This document shows, piece after piece, positions 7,017-16,124 of a stretch of DNA of 48,805 bases. The translations under genes and the position numbers were made by a program. The stretch comes from Hoylesella loescheii (GTDB lineage Bacteria > Bacteroidota > Bacteroidia > Bacteroidales > Bacteroidaceae): NCBI GenBank assembly GCA_021531755.1, contig JADYUK010000020.1:1-48805 (forward strand), read 5' to 3'. The notes beneath the pieces were generated by a model. That model saw nothing but the letters and a program-made list of their open reading frames with translations, was not told the origin of the DNA and made no database searches. The first letter of the stretch is position 1, and every line of letters begins with the position of its first letter.

Positions 7017-10000
7017 ATGAAGACTGAAAACATTTTCAGCATTAAGTATGCGTTGTTCGCGCTGTTCATGCTCTTCTCGGCAACAGTGATGGGACAGGTC
7101 CAGGTGACCGGTACTGTCAGTGACGAGCTCGGGCCTGTCCTTGGCGCCACAGTGCGTGAAAAAGGTACTCAGAACGGCACAACCACCGATATGGACGGCA
7201 AGTTCCAGCTCAAGGTGAAGAATGTCAATGCCACGCTGAGTATCTCGTTTGTAGGCTACAAGTCTCAGGATGTCAACCTTGCCGGCCGCACCAGTGTCAA
7301 TGTGACATTGAAGGCCGACGCCCAGATGCTCGATGAGACTGTCGTTGTCGGTTACGGTAAGATGAAACGCTCTGACCTCGCCGGCGCGTCGACAACACTC
7401 GACAACAAGGCCCTTGAGGAGGGAAATATCACCAATATCGACCAGGCCTTCCAGGGCCGTGTCGCTGGTGTGACATCCATCGCCACATCAGGCGCCCCGG
7501 GCTCAAGCCAGTCGATACGTGTCCGCGGACAGGCCACTATCAACGCGGGCGCTGAGCCTCTCTATGTCATCGACGGTGTCATATTCCAGGGCGGCGGACA
7601 GAGTGGTGCCGACCTCGGCCTTGGCGACCGCCTCGGCAACGGCTCCGTATCGACCGTGTCACCTCTCTCTACCATCAACCCTGCCGATATCATCAGCATG
7701 GAGATTCTGAAGGATGCCTCTGCGACAGCCATCTACGGCGCACAGGGCTCTAACGGTGTCGTCCTCATCACGACAAAGCGTGGAAAGAGCGGCGAGGCCA
7801 AGTTCACATACGACGGCTCTGTCACCATGTCACGCCAGATGAAACGCCTCGACATGATGAACCTCCGCGAGTTCGCCACATACTACAACACACTTGTCGA
7901 CCAGGGAGAGATAACAGCCAACAGCGCTGACCCTATGTACTCTGACCCCTCTGTCCTCGGCATAGGCACTAACTGGCAGGACGCCATCTTCCGCACGGCA
8001 TGGCAGCACAACCACCAGATATCAGCCCAGGGCGGTACGGACAAGGTGCAGTACTACGTTTCAGGCAATTTCATGAACCAGGAGGGTACAATCATCGGCT
8101 CAAACTTCGAGCGCTACGGTCTCCGCGCCAACCTCGACGCACAGCTCAAGCCATGGCTGAAACTCGGACTGAACGCATCATACACCGCGACATCCGACAA
8201 CCTCAAGCTCGCCGACTCTGACGAGGGTATCATCAACTACTCGCTCGTCACACCTCCAGATATACAGATATACAACATCGACGGAGGATACTCAAGCGTC
8301 TCAAAGGAGGGATTCACCAATCCTAACCCTATCGCCATGGCTATGCTCAATGAGATTCTCCTCGACCGACAGAAGCTCAACGGCTCTATCTTCGCCGACG
8401 TGACACTGCTCAAGAGCCTCGTATGGCACGCTGAGCTCGGATGGGACCTCTCATGGTCAAAGGGCTCGACATACGAGCCTAAGGTAGACCTCGGCACATG
8501 GGTACGCGACAACAACAACGGCCGCATACAGAAGAACTCATCGACATACTGGACAGTGAAGAACTACCTGACATGGAACGAGCAGTTCGGCAAGCACTCC
8601 ATATCAGCCATGCTCGGACAGGAGTGCTGGGAGAGCAAATGGGACTATGTATCCGTCTACAACACAGGCCTGCCATCCGACGCCGTACACAACCCCGCCC
8701 TCGGCTCAGGCAAGGCACAGATAGGCTCAGGCTTCGGCTCATCGGCCATGGCGTCGTTCTTCACACGTGAGACATACAACTACGACGACCGCTACCTCGC
8801 CACATACACATTCCGCTATGACGGCAGCTCTAACTTCGGCCCCAACAAGCGCTGGGCTCCGTTCCACTCAGTGGCAGTGGCATGGCGCTTCACCAACGAG
8901 AAGTTCATGAAGGACCTCACATGGCTCTCCAACGGCAAGCTGCGCCTCGGCTGGGGACAGACAGGTAACGCCAACATCGGCGGATACAAGTGGGGCTCGG
9001 CCATGTCAACCATGGACACCGCGCTCGGCATGTCATACCGCCCGGCCAACATGGCCAACCTCGACATACAGTGGGAGACACAGGAGCAGCTCAATGTCGG
9101 CCTCGACCTCGGATTCTTCAACGGTGACCTCGGCCTCACAGTCGACTGGTACAAGAAGATGTCCAAGAACATGCTCATGCCTATGACACTCCCATCCATC
9201 ATGGGTACAGGCGGCAACGGCTCATCAGCCCTCGCCGCGCCATGGGGCAACTACGGCGACATAGAGAACTCAGGCCTCGAGATAACCATCAACGCACACC
9301 CAGTGCGCACAAAGGACTTCTCATGGGATACCGACCTCAACTTCTCAACCAACAAGAACAAGGTGAAGAGCCTCGCCGGCGGTGTAGCTCTCGTGGGCTA
9401 CGGACAGTGGACAGACGTCGTGACACGCTCGGCAGAGGGCGATGAGCTCTACGCATTCTACGGCTACAAGACCGACGGCGTGTACACAAGCTTCGAGGAC
9501 CTCATCAGCTCGCCTGTCGACATGAGAAGCAACAGCAACCCTGTTGTCACAAACGCCGACGGGACAAAGTCATGGAGCACAAACCCTGGCGACTATAACC
9601 CCAAGACCACAACATACATTGGCGACGTGAAGTTTGTCGACGTCAACGGTGACGGTATCATCGACGAGAACGACAAGACAAAGATAGGCTCGGCAATGCC
9701 TAAGTGGACATTCGGATGGAACAACACCTTCCGCTACAAGAACCTCGACCTCACCGTATTCGTCAACGGCTCGATAGGAAACAAGGTAGGCAACTACATG
9801 AAGATGAAGCTCACACACATGAACTCGCCATGGCAGAACCAGCTCGTCGACTGCGGCAACCACGCCCTCCTCGCGCCGAAGAACGGACAGGCAGTGGATA
9901 ACTGGTACTACGACGCCAGCAATGTCATTGTCACAAACCCAGACTGCGCATACCCACGCGCATCAATCAACGACCCTAGCGACAACGACGTATGGAGCGA

Positions 10001-10262
10001 CCGCTTCATCGAGGACGGCTCATACCTCCGCCTCAAGAGCATCACACTCGGATACACATTCGACAAGCAGCTCATAAAGAAGCTGGGACTCACAAACCTC
10101 CGTCTCACACTCAACGCCACCAACCTGCTCACAATAACAGGCTATGACGGCTACGACCCGGAGATTGGTGCCTCGACAGCGAGCCAGAATGTCTATGGCC
10201 TTGACAACGGACGCTACCCAGCCCCGACATCATTCACATTCGGACTGAACGTGTCATTCTGA
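7017..10262 (+). CDS. SusC-family TonB-dependent outer-membrane glycan transporter
   Basis: A 1081-residue protein, typical SusC length. Residues 1-26 are a signal peptide ending in VMGQ. Residues ~30-105 form a carboxypeptidase-regulatory-like domain (VTGTVSDELGPVLGATV, with FVGYKSQDV). The SusC/RagA signature follows (LDETVVVGYGKMKRSDLAGA), then the plug with PLYVIDGVIF and SATAIYGAQGSNGVVLITTK, then a beta-barrel closing with FGLNVSF, whose last residue is aromatic as required for barrel assembly. It imports oligosaccharides across the outer membrane with its SusD partner, powered by TonB. It starts the plus-strand arm of the mannan locus; susD follows after 84 bp. The leader carries a -7 box at 6942. 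Confidence 0.97.
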   Translation: MKTENIFSIKYALFALFMLFSATVMGQVQVTGTVSDELGPVLGATVREKGTQNGTTTDMDGKFQLKVKNVNATLSISFVGYKSQDVNLAGRTSVNVTLKADAQMLDETVVVGYGKMKRSDLAGASTTLDNKALEEGNITNIDQAFQGRVAGVTSIATSGAPGSSQSIRVRGQATINAGAEPLYVIDGVIFQGGGQSGADLGLGDRLGNGSVSTVSPLSTINPADIISMEILKDASATAIYGAQGSNGVVLITTKRGKSGEAKFTYDGSVTMSRQMKRLDMMNLREFATYYNTLVDQGEITANSADPMYSDPSVLGIGTNWQDAIFRTAWQHNHQISAQGGTDKVQYYVSGNFMNQEGTIIGSNFERYGLRANLDAQLKPWLKLGLNASYTATSDNLKLADSDEGIINYSLVTPPDIQIYNIDGGYSSVSKEGFTNPNPIAMAMLNEILLDRQKLNGSIFADVTLLKSLVWHAELGWDLSWSKGSTYEPKVDLGTWVRDNNNGRIQKNSSTYWTVKNYLTWNEQFGKHSISAMLGQECWESKWDYVSVYNTGLPSDAVHNPALGSGKAQIGSGFGSSAMASFFTRETYNYDDRYLATYTFRYDGSSNFGPNKRWAPFHSVAVAWRFTNEKFMKDLTWLSNGKLRLGWGQTGNANIGGYKWGSAMSTMDTALGMSYRPANMANLDIQWETQEQLNVGLDLGFFNGDLGLTVDWYKKMSKNMLMPMTLPSIMGTGGNGSSALAAPWGNYGDIENSGLEITINAHPVRTKDFSWDTDLNFSTNKNKVKSLAGGVALVGYGQWTDVVTRSAEGDELYAFYGYKTDGVYTSFEDLISSPVDMRSNSNPVVTNADGTKSWSTNPGDYNPKTTTYIGDVKFVDVNGDGIIDENDKTKIGSAMPKWTFGWNNTFRYKNLDLTVFVNGSIGNKVGNYMKMKLTHMNSPWQNQLVDCGNHALLAPKNGQAVDNWYYDASNVIVTNPDCAYPRASINDPSDNDVWSDRFIEDGSYLRLKSITLGYTFDKQLIKKLGLTNLRLTLNATNLLTITGYDGYDPEIGASTASQNVYGLDNGRYPAPTSFTFGLNVSF

Positions 10263-10282
10263 CAGGCTGCGGAAAGAGACAT

Positions 10283-10310
10283 GGTGGCAGCGGCAGCATA
10301 CCCCGCCACC
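10283..10310 (+). terminator. Weak hairpin between susC and susD
   Basis: GGTGGC (10283-10288) pairs with GCCACC (10305-10310) in the 84-bp gap. There is no T-tract. It may stabilise or separate messages for the two proteins rather than stop transcription. Confidence 0.3.
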
Positions 10311-10346
10311 AAAGCACATCAATAACAAAAACAACTTGATTTTACA

Positions 10347-12086
10347 ATGAGACTCAAGAATATAACATACTTTGCATGCGCTGCGGCTCTCAGCTTCTCA
10401 CTCAACTCATGTGGAGACTTCCTTGACCGCCCTGTCGAGGATAACTACAACATAGACAACTTCTATGCTTCAGACGCAGCATGCGTATCAGGTGTCAACT
10501 ACCTGTACAACTCGCCTTGGTACGACTTCCAGCGAGGATTCATAAAGATGGGTGAGGTCATGTCGGGCAACATGTACTGGGGATCATCCCCATACCTCAA
10601 CTTCTCAGTGAACGGCACAGACCAGGACCTCGTCAACATGTCCTACTCACTCTGGGCCACCATCGGACACTCTAACACCGTATACCAGGCTCTCGGCAAG
10701 GCATCAGCCTCTGAGGTCACAATAAAGCAGTGCCAGGGAGAATGCCTCATATGGAAAGCCATGGCATACTTCTACCTCGTACGCTCTTTCGGCGATGTGC
10801 CTATCATACACAACACCTCTGAGGTCCTCGCATCGGGCGAGTACAAGACATGCAGCAAGGTAGCCAAGGCCGATGTCTATGAGTATATCATCATGACACT
10901 CGAGAAAGCCATGGAGCTCCTGCCAAAGCAGAAACTCACAAACGGACACATGGACTACTACTGCGCCGAGGGCCTGCTCGCAAAGGTCTACCTGACTAAG
11001 GCCGGCGTGACAGGAACACTCAACAAGGACGACCTCCAGAAGGCTGTAGATTACGCAAAGGATGTCATCGACAACTCCGGACGCCAGCTCATGCCAAACT
11101 ACGAGGATATCTTCCGCGGCTCTAACAACGTCTCTGACGAGAGCCTCATAGCATGGAGATGGACTGTCGGAGCACAGTGGACATCACAGAACACACTGCA
11201 GAGCGACCTCATGCCAGAGGGATTCGACGAGAACGGCGACTGCTGGGGAGGATGGGGAGGACCATCGGTCGACCTCATGGAAGCCTTCGGCGTCAAACCA
11301 ACCGACGCACCTAACGACCGCATCGATGTCGACATACGCCGCAAGGCCACCATCATGATGCCAGGCGATGTATATCCATACTTCTGGCGCGACCACAGCC
11401 TCGGCAACGGACAGAGCGGATTCGAGATACTCCACTTCTACTTCGACAAGAACTATAACCCTGCAGCCACAGAGACATTCCAGGGCCCATGCGGCGCACA
11501 GAACGTGAAGCACGCATACGGAAACAACAACGACCACGTCGCTGAGCTCGGCATAGCACCAGCACGTATGGCATACGCCGTCGCGACACACATACTCCGC
11601 CTCGCCGACGTCTACCTCGTCCTCTCTGAGGCACAGACACTCATCGACGGCGGACAGACAACCAACGCCAAGGCCCTCGAGGCATTCAACGCAGTCCGCG
11701 GACGCGCCATATCAGGCTACACACCTAAGACATCCATCACATTCGACGATGTATGGAAGGAGCGCCGCCTCGAGTTCGCTGGCGAGGGCGACCGCTGGTA
11801 CGACTTCGTGCGCCGCGCCTACTACGAGCCATCAAAGTGTATCGAAGAGCTGAAGGCACAGAAGCGCAACGCATGGTGGAACCTCTCTGATGTCTACAAG
11901 ACATACTTCAACACCGGAGTATGGGACGCCTCAGGCTCAGAGTACGACTCGGGCACTCCGGCTCCTATGGTGACAGAGAAGACATTCACCATACCATTCC
12001 CAACAGAGGACGTCTCTGTCAATCCAAACCTCGGCAGCAATGTCGAACCTGTCCGTGTTGACGTACGCGCCACATACAGCTACTAA
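10347..12086 (+). CDS. SusD-family surface glycan-binding lipoprotein
   Basis: A 579-residue lipoprotein. The signal peptide ends in the lipobox LNSC (C22), followed by GDFLDRPVEDN, the usual SusD mature start. The family pattern is clear: tetratricopeptide-like helices in the N-terminal half (ECLIWKAMAYFYLVRSFGDV, YCAEGLLAKVYLTKAG), and the C-terminal phrase LRLADVYLVLSEAQ followed by VWKERRLEFAGEGDRWYDFV and a final VDVRATYSY. SusD proteins cap the SusC barrel outside the cell and hold the glycan. The gene follows susC directly and is followed by the surface glycan-binding lipoproteins, as expected for a utilisation locus. Confidence 0.96.
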   Translation: MRLKNITYFACAAALSFSLNSCGDFLDRPVEDNYNIDNFYASDAACVSGVNYLYNSPWYDFQRGFIKMGEVMSGNMYWGSSPYLNFSVNGTDQDLVNMSYSLWATIGHSNTVYQALGKASASEVTIKQCQGECLIWKAMAYFYLVRSFGDVPIIHNTSEVLASGEYKTCSKVAKADVYEYIIMTLEKAMELLPKQKLTNGHMDYYCAEGLLAKVYLTKAGVTGTLNKDDLQKAVDYAKDVIDNSGRQLMPNYEDIFRGSNNVSDESLIAWRWTVGAQWTSQNTLQSDLMPEGFDENGDCWGGWGGPSVDLMEAFGVKPTDAPNDRIDVDIRRKATIMMPGDVYPYFWRDHSLGNGQSGFEILHFYFDKNYNPAATETFQGPCGAQNVKHAYGNNNDHVAELGIAPARMAYAVATHILRLADVYLVLSEAQTLIDGGQTTNAKALEAFNAVRGRAISGYTPKTSITFDDVWKERRLEFAGEGDRWYDFVRRAYYEPSKCIEELKAQKRNAWWNLSDVYKTYFNTGVWDASGSEYDSGTPAPMVTEKTFTIPFPTEDVSVNPNLGSNVEPVRVDVRATYSY

Positions 12087-12131
12087 ACAATGACAGACAG
12101 ACAGAAGCAAAATCATAAAAAGCCTACAATT

Positions 12132-13448
12132 ATGAATATCAAGAATATAAAATGGGCTCTCGGCATCGCTCTCGTCGCTGTGGCAGGCTTCACATCCTGC
12201 TCTGACCAGCCTGATGCTTACGAGACGACAGGTGGGACACCATCCATCTCCTATATACGCCTTGCCGACGCTGCAAGCAAGGACTCGCTCCTCACTGGAG
12301 CTTTCCAGAACACCCCGATATGTATCGTCGGCAACAACCTACGCAGCATCGTGGCCATGAACTTCAATGACCGCCCTGCCACGCTCAACACGAGCTACAT
12401 GACAGACAACACCATACTGCTGACTGTACCGAAGGATATACCAGATGTCGTGACAGACAAGATATACATGATCACCACATCGAACGACACCGTGACATAC
12501 GACTTCAAGGTGCTCATCAACCCTCCGTCTGTTCTCTCCATGGAGAACGAGCAGGCAAAGGCGGGAGAGGAAGGCGTCATCAAAGGCAACTACTTCCTCG
12601 ACTATCCTGACTTCCCGCTCACAGTGGAGTTCCCTAACAACTATGTCCTCCCACGCGAGTATATCAAGAGCATCACCATGACAGAGATACGCTTCACTGT
12701 ACCTGAGGAGGCACCAGCCGGATTCATCAAGGTGAAGACAAAGTATGGCACAACACGAAGCAACTTCCAGTTCCACGACCAGTGTGGCATGCTCTTCGAC
12801 TTCGACACGCCTAACCCTGTCACAAACGTTGTCCTCGGCAACCACGGATGGCACGCACAGAAGATACAGGAAGACGAGACATCACTCTCTGGAAAGTATC
12901 TCCTCCTTGGTGATGTGGACATGAGCGCTGACGGTGCATGGAACGATGGCAACTTCTCATTCGAGTATTGGGCAGGCGACTGGAACGGCGGCTTCTCAGG
13001 TGACGGCGTGAAGCTCAGCGACATCGTCGACTTCACAGACTTCGAGAACATGTCCCTGAAGTTCGAGATGTGCATCCCGGAGAACGGCGCATGGGCAGCA
13101 GCACCAATGCAGATAATCTTCGCAGGCCCCGACAAGGTGACAATCTCCACGGCCAACAACGTCTTCTTCCATGCTGACGACGGCTGGGGACGCGCCATCT
13201 ACGCTCCATGGAAAGACTCCGGTTCATACAACACCGGCGGCAAGTGGGTCACAGTGACCCTCGCACTCGGCGGAGACCAGGGCGTCTTCAACAAGTACTG
13301 GGACGGCACAGCGGCATCCGTGAAACCTTCAAAACCGGAGGACTTCGCCTCGCTGACAATCTTCTGTGTCAACGCTGGAGGATACATTGGCGAGGACTGT
13401 CACCCTATCATAAAGATAGACAACATACGCGCCGTGCCGAACAAATAA
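12132..13448 (+). CDS. Surface glycan-binding lipoprotein with IPT/TIG domains (SGBP)
   Basis: A 438-residue lipoprotein; the start at 12132 (MNIKNIKWALGIALV) gives a clean signal peptide with lipobox FTSC, whereas the upstream ATG at 12090 adds a hydrophilic lead. Two Ig-like IPT/TIG domains occupy about residues 40-220 (GNNLRSIVAMNFNDRPA, then IKGNYFLDYPDFPLTVEFPN). The C-terminal ~215 residues (FDFDTPNPVTN, FSFEYWAGDWNGG, DDGWGRAIYAPW, VNAGGYIGEDCHPIIKIDNI) form a galactose-binding-like beta-sandwich domain with many aromatic residues. This is the plan of SGBP proteins next to SusCD that bind polysaccharide at the cell surface and hand it to the enzyme. The ligand is inferred to be mannan or glucomannan from the neighbouring enzymes. 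Confidence 0.88.
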   Translation: MNIKNIKWALGIALVAVAGFTSCSDQPDAYETTGGTPSISYIRLADAASKDSLLTGAFQNTPICIVGNNLRSIVAMNFNDRPATLNTSYMTDNTILLTVPKDIPDVVTDKIYMITTSNDTVTYDFKVLINPPSVLSMENEQAKAGEEGVIKGNYFLDYPDFPLTVEFPNNYVLPREYIKSITMTEIRFTVPEEAPAGFIKVKTKYGTTRSNFQFHDQCGMLFDFDTPNPVTNVVLGNHGWHAQKIQEDETSLSGKYLLLGDVDMSADGAWNDGNFSFEYWAGDWNGGFSGDGVKLSDIVDFTDFENMSLKFEMCIPENGAWAAAPMQIIFAGPDKVTISTANNVFFHADDGWGRAIYAPWKDSGSYNTGGKWVTVTLALGGDQGVFNKYWDGTAASVKPSKPEDFASLTIFCVNAGGYIGEDCHPIIKIDNIRAVPNK

Positions 13449-13556
13449 TATTAACCGACGCCAGAGAGACCGTCGCATGACAGCCTCAAACGACAGCGCC
13501 AAGCCCCGCCAGGGCTGACACGGCGGCCTCTCCGGCAACTCCATACATCATCATCT

Positions 13557-15572
13557 ATGAAAAAATATTATTCTATCATCTGGTCAATGTGCCTCATCCT
13601 CCTTGCAGGCGTCACCCTGACAGCCTGCGATGACGGCGAAGAATTATCTACAGACCAGTACGGAAACGAGATAAAGCTCAATTCCTTCGGCCCATGCCCT
13701 GTGCTCCGTGGTGGAGTGCTGAAGTTCCTCGGAAGCAACCTCGACCAGATAACAGAGGTAGACCTCCCAGGAGCTGACCCTATAACCGCCATCGACATCA
13801 AGGCTGCCGGTACACACAGCGAGATATGGATAAATGTCCCAAAGGAGAAGTGTGAGCCAGGCATCGTGGTCCTCAAGACTGCCAAGGGCGGCGAGATAAG
13901 GACTCTCACCCCTGTCACATACGAGGAGAATATCGTCCTCTCGTCTGTCTATGTAGGGCAGGAGGGCAATCTGAACGGAAATGTCGGGGATATCGTGACA
14001 TTCAAGGGTGACTACCTGAACCTCATGCACGAGGTCATCTTCGCCGACGATGTGCGCGTGCCGGAGACCGAGTTCATCGCTCATGACCGCTACACCATTG
14101 CCGTGGCAATACCAAAGGAGGCAAAGACAGGCAAGCCTATGCTCAGCGACTCAAACCCCGAGGGTGAGAACCTGCTCTATGCCGACAACGCCATCACTAT
14201 CGGACTGCCTACTGCCAACGTGGCTGTCGAGGCTCCTGTGAAGGCTGGCGACATTGTCACAGTAAAGGGAACATCGCTCAACCTCATAGAGAGCGTAGAG
14301 CTGAATGGTGCCGAGGTGCCTGCTGAGGGCATCACCGTGACCGACGGGAACAAGACAATCCTCTTCTACCTCCCTGCCACAGCGACCGACGGAGAGGTGA
14401 CACTCGTCACATTCTCCGGAGTGAAGATACCAGCCGGAAACATCGAGACTGTCGTCCCGACACAGCTTGTAGCAGCCCCCGCACCTATCAAGAACGGTGC
14501 TGAGCTGACAATATCGGGCAAGGACCTCGACCTCGTCACAGGCATAGCATTCCCTAATGCTGATGGAGAGATAAAGGCATCTGACGCCGGAAAGCTCGTG
14601 GCTGTCGTACCAGAGACAGCACAGGAGGGCGACATAACACTCTCGCTCGCCAACGGCAAGCAGGTGACCGTAGCCTACATCCTCGTCAAGCCTACCGTGA
14701 CAGAATGTTCTCCAAGCGCGCTCATGGCAGGCAGCAAGGTCATGATAAAGGGTACCGACCTCGACCTCGTGCAGAGCATCACACTCCCTGGCGACCCCGC
14801 TCAGACCGTGACAGAGTTCGCGGCACAGAACGAGAAGGCCATAGCCCTCGTCATCCCGACAGCATGTGCAGGCTCAGGCCTCACACTCAACCTGAAGAAC
14901 GGCACATCAATTGAGGCATCCGGACTCACCATTCAGGCTGCAACAGAGCCAGCTGTCTCTGAGGCTCCTCAAAAGATGATTATCGGCGAGAAAGCCACTA
15001 TCAAGGGCAAGAACTTCAACAACGTTGAGGCTCTCTACCTTGGAGCTGTCAAGGTCGTAAAGATTACAGAGCGCAGCAACAACGAGCTGACATTCATCGT
15101 GCCAGAGATGACAACAGGAGAGGTGCAGATAGTATTCGTAACTCCTGACGGCACACGCATAGAGGCAGGCAAGACTGTCGTTGATGTTCCTGAGATAGAC
15201 TTCGCGACATTCGCAAAGGACGAGCAGCAGACAGGCTACGTGACATGGCCATTCAACTTCTCATGGGGCGACTCAATGGGCAAGATGCGCGTCTTCCGTA
15301 AAGACCTCCAGGCCATGAACCTCCAGGCTGGCAAGTCGAAGATTATCGTTTACAAGACAGCAGGCATAACAGGCCAGATACAGGTGAACAACGCCAACTG
15401 GGGCGGTATCACCACAATCGCTGACTGGGACGGCTCGGCAGAGAGAATCGAGTGGGTCGTTGACGACGCATTCGTCGATGCCATCAACAACATCCAAGAC
15501 GGATGGAGCGACACAGCCCTCATCCTCCAGGGCGACCTCCAGGGTGTGAAGAAGATGACAATCCTCCCATAA
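13557..15572 (+). CDS. Multi-IPT surface lipoprotein, second putative glycan binder
   Basis: A 671-residue lipoprotein with lipobox LTAC near residue 24. It is built from about six consecutive IPT/TIG-like beta-sandwich repeats of ~80-90 residues, each with a phrase such as VKGTSLNLIESVEL, ISGKDLDLVTGIAF, IKGTDLDLVQSITL or IKGKNFNNVEALYL. The last ~125 residues differ (TFAKDEQQTGYVTWPFNFSW, IIVYKTAGITGQIQVNNANW) and are the likely carbohydrate-binding tip. Length and position after the first SGBP suggest a long stalk carrying a terminal glycan-binding domain. It starts 108 bp after the previous gene and is followed by a terminator-like hairpin (15603-15649) that separates it from the downstream enzyme genes. 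Confidence 0.85.
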   Translation: MKKYYSIIWSMCLILLAGVTLTACDDGEELSTDQYGNEIKLNSFGPCPVLRGGVLKFLGSNLDQITEVDLPGADPITAIDIKAAGTHSEIWINVPKEKCEPGIVVLKTAKGGEIRTLTPVTYEENIVLSSVYVGQEGNLNGNVGDIVTFKGDYLNLMHEVIFADDVRVPETEFIAHDRYTIAVAIPKEAKTGKPMLSDSNPEGENLLYADNAITIGLPTANVAVEAPVKAGDIVTVKGTSLNLIESVELNGAEVPAEGITVTDGNKTILFYLPATATDGEVTLVTFSGVKIPAGNIETVVPTQLVAAPAPIKNGAELTISGKDLDLVTGIAFPNADGEIKASDAGKLVAVVPETAQEGDITLSLANGKQVTVAYILVKPTVTECSPSALMAGSKVMIKGTDLDLVQSITLPGDPAQTVTEFAAQNEKAIALVIPTACAGSGLTLNLKNGTSIEASGLTIQAATEPAVSEAPQKMIIGEKATIKGKNFNNVEALYLGAVKVVKITERSNNELTFIVPEMTTGEVQIVFVTPDGTRIEAGKTVVDVPEIDFATFAKDEQQTGYVTWPFNFSWGDSMGKMRVFRKDLQAMNLQAGKSKIIVYKTAGITGQIQVNNANWGGITTIADWDGSAERIEWVVDDAFVDAINNIQDGWSDTALILQGDLQGVKKMTILP

Positions 15573-15602
15573 TCCTCTGTCCAGAATACAAGAATACATG
15601 AC

Positions 15603-15649
15603 AAGGGACAGGCGCCACCCCACGTATAGGGTATATGCGCCTGTCCCTT
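15603..15649 (+). terminator. 13-bp hairpin inside the susCD operon
   Basis: AAGGGACAGGCGC (15603-15615) is perfectly complementary to 15637-15649, with a 21-nt loop. It lies between the second surface lipoprotein gene and the small secreted protein gene, all on the same strand. It probably attenuates transcription into the enzyme genes, so that binding proteins are made in excess. Confidence 0.7.
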
Positions 15650-15671
15650 CCACTCATCATAGTCAACAACA

Positions 15672-16124
15672 ATGAACAGACTTACCCTGATCTTTCTATC
15701 CTTCCTCTTCGCGTTGTCATCCAGTGCATCCGGAGCAGGCAAGAGCCTTGTCATCACATTCGACAACGGCACGACACAGACATACCTCCTCTCGGATAAT
15801 CCCGAGGTGACTGTGGCCGACAACATGCTTGTCGTGGCTGCAGGAGGAACAACAGCCCAGTACACCCTTGCTGATGTCCTGACATTCACATTCGCTGAGA
15901 CAACAGGCATCAAGACTGTTGAGGCAGCCCCAGGCATTATGCGCCGCGGTGACTGCATCCTCATCTCTACCCCAACCAAAGTTGAAGCCTACACCACCGA
16001 CGGCAAGGCCGTCAGTGTCCAATATAACGTCTCGGGCAGCACGACAGCTGTCTCGCTCAACTCTCTGCCCGCAGGTATAACAATCTTGCGCGCAGCAGGC
16101 AAAACAATAAAGATATGCAGATGA
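15672..16124 (+). CDS. Small secreted protein sharing a module with the next gene
   Basis: A 150-residue exported protein with a signal peptide (MNRLTLIFLSFLFALSSSAS). Residues ~25-75 (SLVITFDNGTTQTYLLSDN, then YTLADVLTFTFAE) resemble the N-terminal module of the GH26-GH5 enzyme encoded next (KITITLKNGKTSVYNL, FSIDDISNVTFSV). The rest (VEAYTTDGKAVSV, LNSLPAGITILRAAGKTIKI) has the shape of a type-A C-terminal sorting domain of the type IX secretion system or a similar beta-sandwich. Its stop overlaps the in-frame ATGs of the next gene (ATGA at 16121), pointing to translational coupling. No function can be assigned; it may be an accessory domain split off from, or partnering with, the enzyme. 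Confidence 0.75.
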   Translation: MNRLTLIFLSFLFALSSSASGAGKSLVITFDNGTTQTYLLSDNPEVTVADNMLVVAAGGTTAQYTLADVLTFTFAETTGIKTVEAAPGIMRRGDCILISTPTKVEAYTTDGKAVSVQYNVSGSTTAVSLNSLPAGITILRAAGKTIKICR

